A DNA stretch of 64,000 nt, from the NCBI GenBank assembly GCA_958450325.1, contig OY288261.1:12119113-12183112 (forward strand), written 5' to 3'. Below, piece after piece: positions 54,101 through 64,000 of this stretch. Below the pieces are notes generated by a model. It had not been told where the DNA came from, made no database searches, and worked only from the letters and a program-made list of their open reading frames with translations. The stretch's first letter is position 1. Each line of letters opens with the position of its first letter. Made by a program: the position numbers and the translations under genes. The stretch is from Agrostemma githago (Eukaryota; Streptophyta; Magnoliopsida; Caryophyllales; Caryophyllaceae).

Positions 54101-56300
54101 AACGAAATGCCAAAGAAACTAGACGATCCCGGTAGTTTTTCCATCCCTTGTCGGGTAGGAAATATTGTTGTTAATCAAGCTTTATGCGACCTTGGGGCTA
54201 GTCTTAGTCTATTACCTTATTCTATTGCTAAGAGACTTAGTGTGGGGGAGATGAGACCCACTAGCATGTCGATTCAACTTGCGGATAGGTCCGTCAAGTA
54301 CCCAACTTGGGATACTTGAGGATGTACCCGTTCAAGTTGGTAAATTCTTCATCCCCTCCGACTTTGTTGTCATGGATATGCTCGAAGACACTATTACCCC
54401 CATTATCTTAGGTCGATCTTTTATGGCTACCGGAGGTACTATAGTTGACGTTAAGAATGGAAAGTTGTCATTTAACATAGGGAACGAGTCGGTAGAGTTT
54501 TCCCTTTCTCAAGCTCTTAAACAACCAATGATTGAACAAATGCATTCCATTGAAGTTATTGATAGTTTGGTTGAGTATAGCTTGATAGATGATGATAAGC
54601 ACGAAGAGGAACCATTTGACTCTCCACCTCTTGAAGAAGAATGTTTGCATGATGAAAAGGTAGAACCACTACCGGTGGGTAAGAGTATGGTATCTTCTCC
54701 TCCTAATCTTGAACTTAAACCACTCCCCTCTTCCCTCAAATATTCTTTTCTTGAAGGAACTAATTATCCCGTTATCGTCAATGCTACCCTTGATGGACCT
54801 CAATTAGAAAAACTTTTAATTGTTTTGAGAAAGCACAAAAAGGCCATCGGGTATAGCATTGCCGACCTCCAAGGCATAAGCCCAAATGTTTGCATGCATA
54901 GGATCATCCTTGATGATGACCACCGTCCTTCGGTTGAGGGTCAACGTAGGTTGAACCCCACCATGAAATAGGTTGTCATAAAGGAAGTCCTTAAGTTGTA
55001 TGAGGCTAACATTATTTACCCAATAACCGGAAGTAAATGGGTTAGCCCCGTACAAGTTGTGCCAAAAAAAGGAGGAATGACGGTTGTTAAAGGAGAAAAG
55101 GGTGAGTCAATATCTACTAGGACTATTACCGGTTGGCGCATGTGTATAGACTATCGTAAATTGAACACGGCCACCATAAAAGACCATTTCTCCCTTCCCT
55201 TTATTGATCAAATGCTTGAAAGATTGGCGCATCATTCTTATTTTTGTTTCCTCGATGGTCATTCCGGATTTCTTCAAATACCTATTCACCCCGATGACCA
55301 AGAGAAAACCACTTTTACTTGTCCCTATGGCACCTATGCTTATAGAAGGATGCCATTTGGATTGTGTAATGCGCTGGAAACGTTTCAAAGATGTATGATG
55401 GCTATTTTCTCCGATTTTATTGAAAAATCCATGGAAGTTTTTATGGATGACTTTAGTGTCCATAGTACATCTTTTGATTCTTGTCTTGAAAATCTTGATC
55501 AAGTGTTAGCTCGATGTGAAGAGTATAGACTTGTTTTAAATTGGGAAAAGTGTCATTTTATGGTTGAACAAGGTGTTGTCCTAGGTCATATTGTGTCTAA
55601 TAGAGGAGTCGAAGTCGAAAAGGCGAAAGTCTCCGTGATTGAGAACTTGCCACCACCTACGAATGTTAAAGGGGTGAGGAGTTTTCTAGGTCACGCCGGT
55701 TTTTATAGACGATTTATTAAAGACTTTTCTAAGATTGCAAAGCCTTTGACTTCTTTGCTTATGAAAGATGCACCTTTTGTTTTTGATGACTCGTGTCTTG
55801 AGGCCTTTTGCAGGATAAAGACCGCTCTCGCTACCACACCAATTATCAAAGCTCCCGACTGGAACCTTCCATTTGAGATCATGTGCGATGCATCCGATTT
55901 TGCCGTTGGTGCCGTTCTAGGACAACAGGTTGATAAGAAGCTACATGTGATTTATTATGCAAGCAAGACACTAGATGAAGCCCAATCGAGGTACACCACA
56001 ACTGAAAAAGAGATGCTTGCCGTTGTCTACGCCATAGAGAAATTTCGAAATTATGTTACCGGTTCGAAACTCATTATTCACACCGATCATGCAGCGATTC
56101 GATACATAATGTCCAAAAAGGAGACAAAGTCCCGACTCTTTCGGTGGGTACTCCTTTTACAAGAATTTGATATTGAGATTAAAGACAAAGCCGGATCGGA
56201 GAACTTGGTAGCGGATCATCTTAGTAGACTAACGGTTGATAAAGAAAGCAATGAAGAAGATGGTATCCCCATCAATGAAGCTATGAGAGATGAGGCCTTG
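54101..56300 (+). pseudogene. Athila protease, reverse transcriptase and RNase H
   Basis: The protease has the active-site loop NQALCDLGASLSLLP, then LEDTITPIILGRSFMATGG. A one-base insertion near 54303 shifts the frame in the protease. TAG at 54969-54971 (a likely CAG) cuts the frame before RT. RT shows WVSPVQVVPKKGG, WRMCIDYRKLN, YFCFLDGHSGF, PFGLCNALETFQRCM, the catalytic EVFMDDFSVH and LGHIVS. RNase H shows IMCDASDFAVGAVLGQ, TTTEKEMLAVVYAIEKFR, IIHTDHAAIRYI and NLVADHLSRL. In full form these process the polyprotein and copy RNA into DNA. Confidence 0.93.
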
Positions 56301-57623
56301 ATGGCCGTTGAAACTATTACACCTTGGTATGCCGATATCGTCAATTTCTTAGTGTCTCATTTTATTCCGGACGATTATTCCACGCAAGAGAGGAAGAAAC
56401 TACGTTATGAAGCCCGACGCTATTATTGGGACGAGCCTTATTTATTTCGCCGATGCGTAGATGGAGTTTACCGACGATGTGTTACGGCCGAAGAAGGATA
56501 TAATATTGTGAAGCACCTTCACTCGACATCTTATAGTGGACACTTGGCCAACCAAAAGACAATTGCCAAGGTTCTCCAAAGCGAGTTTTGGTGGCCTTCC
56601 ATGTTCAAAGACATCCAAGCTTTCATTCTCACATGCGATGCATGCCAACTAAGCGGCAATATAACAAGGAGAAATGAGATGCCCCTTCAACCTATCTTGG
56701 AGATTAAATTGTTCGATGTTTGGGGTATTGATTTCATGGGTCCGTTCACATCCTATTTTGGTAACAAGTACATTCTAGTCGCGGTTGATTATGTCTCAAA
56801 ATGGATCGAGACCGTAGCTTCCCCCACCAATGACTCCAAGGTTGTAATCAAGCTTTTCAAGAATGTAGTTTTCCTGAGATTCGGTATGCCTAGAGCCATA
56901 ATTAGTGATGGAGGCTCTCATTTTAGGAAGGATACCTTTGAACACCTTCTTAGGAAGTATGGTATCACCCACAAGATGTCCCTAGCCTACCACCCTCAAT
57001 CAAATGGGCAAACCGAGATCTCCAACCGTCAAATCAAGGGAATTTTAGAGAAAGTTGTAAATACACACCGAAAGGATTGGTAATTAAAATTAAATGACGC
57101 CCTTTGGGGATTGAGGACGGCTTACAAAGCGCCAATTGGAACCACTCCTTATCGTCTTGTGTATGGTAAAGCTTGTCATTTACCGGTGGAGCTAGAACAC
57201 AAAGCCCAATGGGCAGTCAAAGAGCTAAACTTCGATGAGAGTGTTGTAGGAAATAATCGCCTTCTCCAACTACAAGAATTGGAAGAACTAAGACTTGAAG
57301 TCTACGAAAATTCGAAGATCTACAAAGAAAGAACTCGCCAATGGCACGATTCTCGAATTCTACGTAAGGACTTCTCCGTTGGTGATAAGGTATTACTCTT
57401 CAACTCTCACTTTAAGCTCTTTCACGGTAAGTTGAAATCAAAATGGTCGGGTCCATTCGAAGTGACCGGAGTGCAACCATATGGATCGATAGAGATATAA
57501 AGCCCGGAAACCGGGAAGTTTATGGTTAATGGGCAACGTTTGAAGATTTATCATCCCGGTCATATTCGTGAGACCTTTGCTACTATGAAGTTTGGTAAGC
57601 TCCCATTGGGGAGCATTGTTTGA
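56301..57623 (+). pseudogene. Athila integrase
   Basis: The zinc domain is seen in LHSTSYSGHLANQKTIAKVL and LTCDACQLSGN. The core carries WGIDFMGPFTSYFG, VDYVSKWIE, ISDGGSHF and YHPQSNGQTEISNRQIKGIL with the DDE residues. A C-terminal part follows with RTAYKAPIGTTPYRLVYGK, VLLFNSHFKLFHGKLKSKW and GPFEV. TAA at 57081-57083 (a likely serine codon) and TAA at 57498-57500 (a likely CAA) interrupt it; the same frame ends at TGA 57621. Integrase inserts the cDNA into host DNA. Confidence 0.92.
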
Positions 57624-57939
57624 ACCCCCTCTCGAAATTGAAGTAGGTTTGGTGGTATCCTCAACAACCACCTTGTATATATGTATCATATTTCTTTGCA
57701 TTGAGTTTATTAAGTTTTGTTAGCTTGAGAAGATTGGTTGAAATTCGATTTCACCATGGAGCTTAATTTGGATGAAGATCAAGCATTTGGAGAAGTTATG
57801 GAGCTTAAATCGAAGATCACAAGCATGTTTGTGGGAGATATTGATTATGTAATGTGAGTCAAGTCATATATTTGAATCTCTAGGTGATTATTGAAGAGCC
57901 ATGAAATGGCAAGGCGGAAAAACGCAGCAAAGAAGACCG
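57624..57939 (+). other. Spacer between pol and the internal palindrome array
   Basis: No ORF of note; AT-rich with TTGGATGAAGATCAAGCAT-like sequence. It separates integrase from the array that begins at 57940. Confidence 0.5.
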
Positions 57940-58282
57940 CCGGGCGAAACTTCGCCCGGTGAGACTCAACCGGGCGAAACTTCGCCCCACGGAAAAGTTG
58001 CCAGAATTGTCGGAACCGAAGAATATACCACCGGGCGAAATTTTGCCCGATAAGATTTTGATCGGGTGAAATTTCACCCGGTGGAGAAAAAGTTGGCAAA
58101 TAGATTTTCACGACGAAAAATCGTCGGGTGAAATTTCACCCGATGGTGCCCGACCGGGTGAATTTTTACCCGGCGGTGTGACTTGACCGATCAACATAAC
58201 TTTCCCTCCAAATATTTTTACAACAAACTTTTACCTCCAACTTTAAACTTTCACTTTCCCTCCTCAAACACCCTTATTTATA
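57940..58282 (+). promoter_or_regulatory. Internal promoter candidate upstream of the env-like ORF
   Basis: Six near-palindromes of about 20 bp lie at 57940-57959 (CCGGGCGAAACTTCGCCCGG), 57970-57987, 58031-58049, 58062-58081 (TCGGGTGAAATTTCACCCGG), 58124-58143 and 58154-58173. They are the same family as in the LTR promoter. A TATTTATA box follows at about 58275-58282, roughly 190 bases before the env-like start codon. The arrangement copies that of the LTR and suggests a separate promoter for the downstream ORF. This is inference from layout. Confidence 0.55.
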
Positions 58283-58465
58283 CCACCTTTTTCACCTCAC
58301 TCATCATTTCACCCTTTCAACCATTACAAAATCATTACACCACCTTCCATACACCACATTCAACCTCCATTCATAACTCCTTTCCAAACTTGGGTGAATA
58401 TTTATTTTGGGTTTTTGAAGAAAGGAGAAGCAAAAGTTTTGGGATTTTTCTTGCAAATTATTATT

Positions 58466-59533
58466 ATGGAGACAAGAGCTCAACGAGCCGCGCGTAAACA
58501 AGGTATGGCCTCGACTTCTAATCCTTCTACGCATTCATCTTCTAGTAAGTCCGCTAGGCCTAAACTTTTACCTTACCCTAATTCACCCCTTGCTCGTACC
58601 TTCTCTGAAAATAACTTTCAGACTACGAGATGGCCTTGTCCATTCTCAATGAAAACTCTAGAAATTAAGAACGATATTAGAGAGTTATCGTCTAGAATTG
58701 GTATTAGTAAACTCCTTGATTTTAAGCCTTGCACAAATAAAGACTTGACTTGTGAGTTTTTAAGTACCTTTACAATCGATAACCCGACCACACCTAAAGA
58801 GTTCAAATTTAATTTGTTTGGTAGAGATCACTGTTTAAATATTTCCAACTTTAGCTAAGCTCTAGGTTTGCCCTCATCGGGTACCGGACTAAGTAGACCC
58901 CTATGTGATTTGCAAAGTAGTGCGACTAGGAGAGACTTATGGAGGCGCATAGCGCCGGGTCAACGTGATTTCGAACCCAATTTTAGTTTTACCGCTGAAA
59001 TCCGTAACCCAGCCATTCGTTATTTCGCTGAAATCCTTTCACACTGTCTTTTGCCATCAATCGACAATATCATTAACCTCAATGTGTGTGTCCTACAATT
59101 GATATGTGACTCTTTACTCGGTAACCCTTATCCCCTTGACCTACCTATTGTCGTGGCGTTACACTTTCATCAAATTATTATTGACCAACGCCCTACCGTC
59201 GACTGTGGTGGTCTTGTGACTTTAATAGCGAAAAATTTGGGTTATGCAACCGACCATCTTAAACCACATGACCCCCGTGTCTGGCTTGACGAGGCCTATT
59301 TCCCTACTTGGATCTTTCATGTACCTGACCACCGCCTCGTCTCTCTTAGCCATGACCGTGCCTTAATTGTCCCCGGCAAAAACCGAACCAATATTTATAA
59401 CCGTCACAATTGGGACCTACCTCAAGGTCCCTGTGAATTCCGACTGAACAACTCGGGGGATGTAGGAGTTTGGGAGTATGCCGGTGAGGGAACTCCCACG
59501 GCCTCCTTTGCGTCAAATGACTATTCGAACTAG
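58466..59533 (+). pseudogene. Athila env-like / ORF-1 gene
   Basis: The ATG at 58466 opens METRAQRAARKQGMASTS, followed by a serine-rich segment, KTLEIKNDIRELSSRIGI, then, after an in-frame TAA at 58856-58858, LWRRIAPGQRDFEPNFSF, IRNPAIRYFAEILSHCLLPS and GGLVTLIAKNLGYATDHLK. The NP-I-RYF and GGL-T-IA-LG pattern resembles the Athila ORF-1 family, a plant-specific protein found downstream of integrase and often called env-like from its position. Its function is unknown, and I see no convincing signal peptide or membrane segment. Without the stop it would be about 355 residues. Confidence 0.72.
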
Positions 59534-61808
59534 ACCCCCCTACAAGAGTCGGTAGATAATATGGTTTGTTTGTGTCGTGGGTATATATGTGCGGAGTCGG
59601 TGAGTCTTAATCATCTACAATTGTATGTCCTTGAATTAATGTTGTTCCTTGTTCCCTGTCCCATCATTTTAATCATTGTGATTGTTTTATCTTGAACAAA
59701 ATTGCAAGCTGTCCCACCGTCCCATTTAACGATTTTTGTGACCGTCGCGGCCTTGGTATTGCTCCCGGTCTCATGGTGATGTGATTACGCCATTGACCCT
59801 TTTGAAAAATCTAAATTTTTAAATCAAATCTTTCTCAATTTTTCTTAATCCGGGCTAGGTGACGTGAGTACACCTACGCCCAATTTTTCACCCTTTCATT
59901 TTATTCCATTTTCATTTTCTTAGCCACTTGGCTAGGGTCTAGGCGATGTGATTGCACCTAGGCCCGCCACTATCTTATTGTTTTCTTTATTTTATTTTCT
60001 TTTTCTTTTCTCAAAATTTTTGAAAAATCCAAAAACATTCAAAAAATTTTAAAACCCAAAAACATTCGAAAAATCATAAAAATCCAAAAAGATTTTTCTC
60101 CTTTTTCTTTTCCGTCTTTTTCGATTTTCCCCTACTTGTCCATTGAGGACAATGTACAGTTTTAGTGTAGGGGAGGAGTCTACTATCTTTTATTTTTCAA
60201 AAATATTTTCAAAAATCCATAAAAATTTGAAAAATTCGAAAAATCAAAAACATTTTCTTTTCTTTTTCTTCTCTTTTCTTGTTTCTCGTTATGTTTCGTG
60301 TCCCGTGTATGGTCTTGTTCTCTACTCTTACAGGTAACCACCACCTTAATAGCGCGATTTGAAGAGATTATGAAAGCACCCGCTTGGTAACTTCCTTCCT
60401 TCTTTCTTCTTTAACTTTTGTAGAGGAGTTAGGTTGTTGCTATTTGGAGGCTCTCGAAGTGAGCATTTTGGTGTTGAGGTTGATTGTGCTTGAATGGTTA
60501 TAAAGTATGGAGTTCATGACTTTACTTGTGTTTTCTTTTAGTTGCTTTTTCATTTTCGTGTGTTCCGTTTTGTTTTGCTTTTGTATAGTGTGTCTAGGAT
60601 TAAAACTTTTCAAAAACCCGATTACAAACTTATTACAAGAGTTTACATTCCATTGTAGATAACACATTGTAGATTTTGGACCTTAGTCTAGTAGAATGAC
60701 TCTTAGGCAATGAATTTGTTGATCCCTTAGCTTTGAGTCCACCTTTTCTACTAGAGGTTTACTTCGGGGTTTGCATTTGACCACCTTGACCACCCATGGA
60801 GGAGTTAGGCCTTGGTTCCCGCATCCCGTTTTCTAGGTGACCTTGCTCGAATGACCATTGCACCTTTAGTCCAAATCCTTTCCGCCTTTTGTGGGTTATC
60901 CGGAAATGGCGCGCGTTCTCGATTACCTATTTTTCCTCCACCTATACATCATCACAATAAGTTTACACAAAAATAACCTCCAAGCTTGGTTACAAACCAC
61001 ATCAAAAAGCTAAATAGGGCAAACCAAAGCAAGAGAAAAGGGCACAAAAATATGAAAAACAAAGGAGTAGAAAAGGACCTTCAAATGAAAATCAAAATGT
61101 CAAAAATGTCTCCTTCAAAAAAAAAAAGCCCTTTGATCGATTCATCATCGTGAAGTGCCAACTAGAGGACCGAGTCCCGAGGTCGGAAGATAGAGGTGAT
61201 GAGTCGATCCATCCCAATAATTGTAAACACTCCACCTTTTTATTTGGGCTAATTTAGAAAATTCGAGTTTGGAACGACCCTCTTGGCTTAGCCAAAGAGA
61301 GCGGGACTGCACTTACCTACAGTGTCGAACGAATCCATGGTTCACTTTTTCCACTCCATTTTACGCCCCGTAGTACCCCTTTAGAAGATTAGGAGGACCT
61401 AGCTAAGTCATCAACATCTATATTGCTTAATTGTTATAGTATTAGGCTTTGGTCCTTGTTTACGTGGGTGGTTTATCTTGGACGTTTATTGTTGTTTTAG
61501 GTAAGTAATCGGTGTCTTTCCCCGCCATCTCGATGAGGGATTCGGTGTTTTATTTTTGCTTTGGATGCGTCTATTCTTTCGTGTTATGTGTTTTTGTGTG
61601 TTTAGTCGCATCCACCATTTTGAGCAAGCCCCAACTTGCCTTGCATGGGAATACTTTACCTCGTAAGTATTTCGAAGTGAGTTGAAGGGACGGAGCGGGC
61701 CCGTTAATTTCCCCGTATCGGCTTAGCATAGTCTAGCTAGTAGTAGTAGTTTGTGATTTCTTTTTGGGTCTTTGCTCGAGGACGAGCAACGGTTTAGTGT
61801 GAGGGAAT
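59534..61808 (+). other. Athila 3' untranslated region
   Basis: About 2.3 kb without a supported ORF. It has AAAAATCCAAAAACATT-like A-rich repeats (60000-60110 and 60195-60260), a GATGTGATTGCACCTAGGCCC-like pair of related words near 59770, 59860 and 59945, and a segment at 61368-61415 shared with element X. The hairpin and purine tract close it. Confidence 0.65.
61772..61808 (+). other. Athila hairpin and polypurine tract
   Basis: A 7-bp hairpin TTGCTCG-AGGA-CGAGCAA (61772-61789) is followed by GGTTTAGTGTGAGGGAAT, the purine tract bordering the 3' LTR. Element X has the same order with TTACTCG-AGGG-CGAGTAA. Confidence 0.78.
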
Positions 61809-63519
61809 TGTTGTGTGCTAAATTTAGACCGTTTTTCCTCCCATTTAGACCCGTTTTTCTCTCGTTTTGCGAGTCTTGAGTGTGATTATCGCCATATTTT
61901 GCGTACTTCTCGCATTAGCGTCCCTCTTGTGCGTTTTACGTGTTTTTGGTAGTTTTTCTATCAAGTTTGATAGGTTTTGCTACAAAAATCACGATTGAGC
62001 TTCCACGAGCACAAGAGAAGGGAAAACCGTCCAAAGAGCAAAGCACACAACTTAAAGTTTAAAGCCATCCGATCATACAACGAAGAATGAGAAAAGATTC
62101 GAGGCCAGAAAAAATGACCGGGCGAAATTTCACCCGGTGAGACACCACCGGGCGAAATTTCACTCTACGGTGAAACGCCTCCCCCGAAGAAATTCCGAGC
62201 TTACCCACCGGGCGAAACTGACCGGGCAAAATTTCGCCCACCGGGTGAAATTTTGCCCGATGGGAAGAAGTGTCAAAAACGCCAAAAATGGAAGAAAATC
62301 TCACCGGGCGAAAATTTCACCCGGTGGGAATTATTGTCAAGTCCGCAGGGCAAAGTTTCACCCCATGGAGATGCAAAAGGAGATTGTCTCACTAATGGAG
62401 CATAAAGTTGGATTTGGGCTTTAGGTTAAATACCCATTAAGAGATTACTATATATATGTTACCCTAATTTATTGCCCAAGTCACCTCTCCATTGTGTTAA
62501 GGAGGGAAGCCATTACACCACTCCACCATCCTATTACACCATCCATTAATAGTAGTAATCTAGAAAAAACCTCCAAAAATTCTAGTAGTTTACATAGTAA
62601 TTAATAGTAGATCTACATAATTTCCATCAACAATTATCTAGATTTCAAGTTTGTAAGAAGATTATTCAAGTTTTATTTGAAGATTTGTTGAGTTTATTGG
62701 AGGATTAGTGACAAGTTCTCCATTTTATTCATCAAAGATTCAATCTTTATTCATGATATCTTCTTATTTCTTATAGATCTACATAGTTGGTATAATTCTC
62801 TTCCACTCTCTAATCTCTAGTTTAGTTTTTATGTTGTTACTCATCATCATCTTGTCTAAATCATATTGGTGTTGTTAGTTTCATTAGATCTATTTAATAT
62901 GCATGTTGTAGTAATTTTCCCCTTAATAGATATTTTGTTGTCTTCCATAATGATTTGTGAGTAGATTTCTTGTTGGGGAGTTTAGGGATGAGGGCTTGGA
63001 TTATTTGAATATAAGGAGTTGGTGGGTTGCTTGCATGTTGATTTATCTTATTTATGGTGTTGTGTCATTGTTGTTTTAGTCCGGCCAAGTAGACCGACCT
63101 TGACTAATTTCTATCAATATGGGGAAACTCGGGGTAGAAATTACCATGACTAGGGACTTACCCTCATTCGCCACGAAAGCGGGATTTTAGGTGAGTTTAT
63201 CAATATTGCGACAAAAACTCGATTCCGACCTTCTTAGACTCCAAGTACCGAATCCCGACTTCTCCCCAACACCTTTTCCCTAGATTGACCACCCTTAGCT
63301 ATTTCTCTAGATATTCCCTTAGTTTAGACTCGACCCTAGAAAAAAACCCCCTCTAGACATCGAACACGACACTTTAAGCTTCACATCACACACCGTTCCC
63401 TGTGGACTGACCTCGACTTACCACGATTACTCTAGTAGTTTTTGTGTTATTCCGAGTCTTACAAATATCGTTTGATCCCCCGTCCTTCGTTAACGACCGA
63501 TCCGATTGGAAGGCGATCA
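61809..63519 (+). repeat. Athila 3' LTR (1711 bp)
   Basis: Starts TGTTGTGTGCTAAAT and ends AGGCGATCA. It has the same palindromes (62116-62323) and TATA box (about 62447-62458) as the 5' copy, with one extra palindrome unit. Confidence 0.92.
62116..62458 (+). promoter_or_regulatory. Athila 3' LTR promoter copy
   Basis: Five GGGCGAAA/TTTCGCCC-type near-palindromes between 62116 and 62325 and a CTATATATATG box near 62448. It equals the 5' LTR arrangement with one more unit (62147-62166). Confidence 0.6.
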
Positions 63520-63524
63520 ACAAG
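63520..63524. repeat. Athila target-site duplication, right copy (ACAAG)
   Basis: Pairs with ATAAG at 49951-49955, one mismatch. Confidence 0.75.
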
Positions 63525-64000
63525 ACGAGAAACAACAACAGCATACAGTTAACAGAAAAGCTGCGGAGAATGGTAGAAGAAGAAGAAGAAGAAGAAGAAG
63601 AAGAAGAAGAAGAAGAAAAGGGAACACACGCAGCAACCACAGTAACGACAAAGCGTCAAAACGATAACACGCTTAGACAGAAATGCAACAATCGAACAGT
63701 TGCAGATGGGCGACATAACAGGGAAATAGAACGATGAATTGTAGAAACGACTATTAACAACTACAAAGATGAACAAAAGCACAGCAGCGAATGATAAGAA
63801 GAAAATAGGACGGAGAAGGAGAAGAAAATGGGCATTACCGAGTCAGGCGACGCAGGACGACAACAGTAGCGCAGCCACGGTGAGAACATCGACGGCGCAG
63901 GTGGATGAGGCCTGAGAATTCGACGCAGAGAAGAGGAAAGGAAGGGGAAAGAGAGCGCAGGTGAGGCGAGGAGGATGAAGGCAGATTGAAGGTGTAGATT
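63525..64000. other. Right flank with possible start of a host gene
   Basis: Low-complexity CAACA-rich sequence continues the flank left of the Athila element. From 63830 to 64000 the minus strand is CT-rich and then has an open stretch with a possible GTAATG splice donor near 63838, as in a plant 5' untranslated region and first exon. That reading is weak. Confidence 0.3.
63575..63618. repeat. GAA microsatellite
   Basis: About 14 AGA/GAA triplets in a row. It creates poly-glutamate and poly-serine ORFs on the two strands, which are not genes. Confidence 0.95.

Larger units (their letters stand above)
49956..63519 (+). mobile_element. Athila-lineage Ty3/gypsy retrotransposon, complete but mutated
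   Basis: Two LTRs (49956-51581, 61809-63519) with a near-perfect 5-bp duplication, a PBS of the tRNA-Asp type, gag-protease-RT-RNase H-integrase in gypsy order, a separate downstream ORF of the env-like/ORF-1 kind, a long 3' untranslated region and a purine tract. Total 13.6 kb, close to what is known for Athila. At least five in-frame stops and one frameshift disable it, but domains remain well preserved. Confidence 0.93.

Noticed and set aside
57940..58173. Binding sites for E2F factors in the Athila palindromes
   Set aside because: The arm TTTCGCCC is close to but does not fit the plant E2F consensus as I know it, so I leave the factor unnamed.
63386..63737. Poly-serine and poly-glutamate ORFs
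   Set aside because: Frames created by the GAA microsatellite.

Overview
The window looks like repeat-dense nuclear DNA from a flowering plant, most likely a eudicot; I cannot name the species. The reasons are Ty3/gypsy elements of the Tat/Ogre and Athila lineages with plant-type primer sites, a plant Ty1/copia element, Stowaway MITEs, a CACTA end, a RepHel Helitron and a plant mobile domain (PMD) gene. I found no rRNA or tRNA gene, no CRISPR array and no clearly functional host gene. Nearly every recognisable coding region belongs to a transposable element, and almost all are broken by stops or frameshifts.

Layout. 1-1119: unassigned flank. 1125-11806: complete minus-strand Tat-lineage LTR element (Tat1) with 2.75 kb LTRs, TSD AATAT, tRNA-Arg-type PBS and no gag-pol. 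11812-12336: AT-rich spacer. 12337-15544: truncated minus-strand copia element. 15545-33196: very large minus-strand Tat element (Tat2) that keeps a gag remnant, the second RNase H and integrase, has lost RT, and carries two genes on the opposite strand: an eight-exon PMD gene (20519-23707) and a DUF7745-like gene (24619-26140). A 3.5 kb solo LTR (15844-19314) is nested in it. 33197-33345 and 41484-46849: two pieces of one minus-strand Helitron, separated by an Athila-lineage element X (33346-41483), which itself contains a truncated plus-strand Tat element, Tat3 (35318-41055: LTR, PBS, gag, protease). 46850-49813: two CACTA-type ends and a Stowaway MITE. 49956-63519: complete plus-strand Athila element with gag-pol and a separate 3' env-like/ORF-1 gene. 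63520-64000: flank with a GAA microsatellite.

Inferred order: the Helitron is the oldest layer; X inserted in its helicase and Tat3 inserted in X. Tat2 inserted further along the same helicase exon and was later invaded by the solo-LTR family. Deletions then removed most of X, the 3' part of Tat3, the left LTR of Tat2 and the 5' half of the copia element. Tat1 and Tat3 share LTR ends and leader sequence, so Tat1 looks like a non-autonomous member of the Tat3 family.

The most interesting pattern crosses families. Five different LTR families here each carry their own short near-palindromic motif just upstream of the LTR TATA box, usually repeated. In two of them (Athila and Tat2) the same family-specific motif recurs inside the element, upstream of a second TATA box that precedes the extra ORF (env-like in Athila, antisense DUF7745-like in Tat2). 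This suggests that LTR promoter modules were copied to drive accessory genes. A second structural signal is a 7-bp hairpin just upstream of the polypurine tract in both Athila-lineage elements, with a compensatory base-pair change between them.
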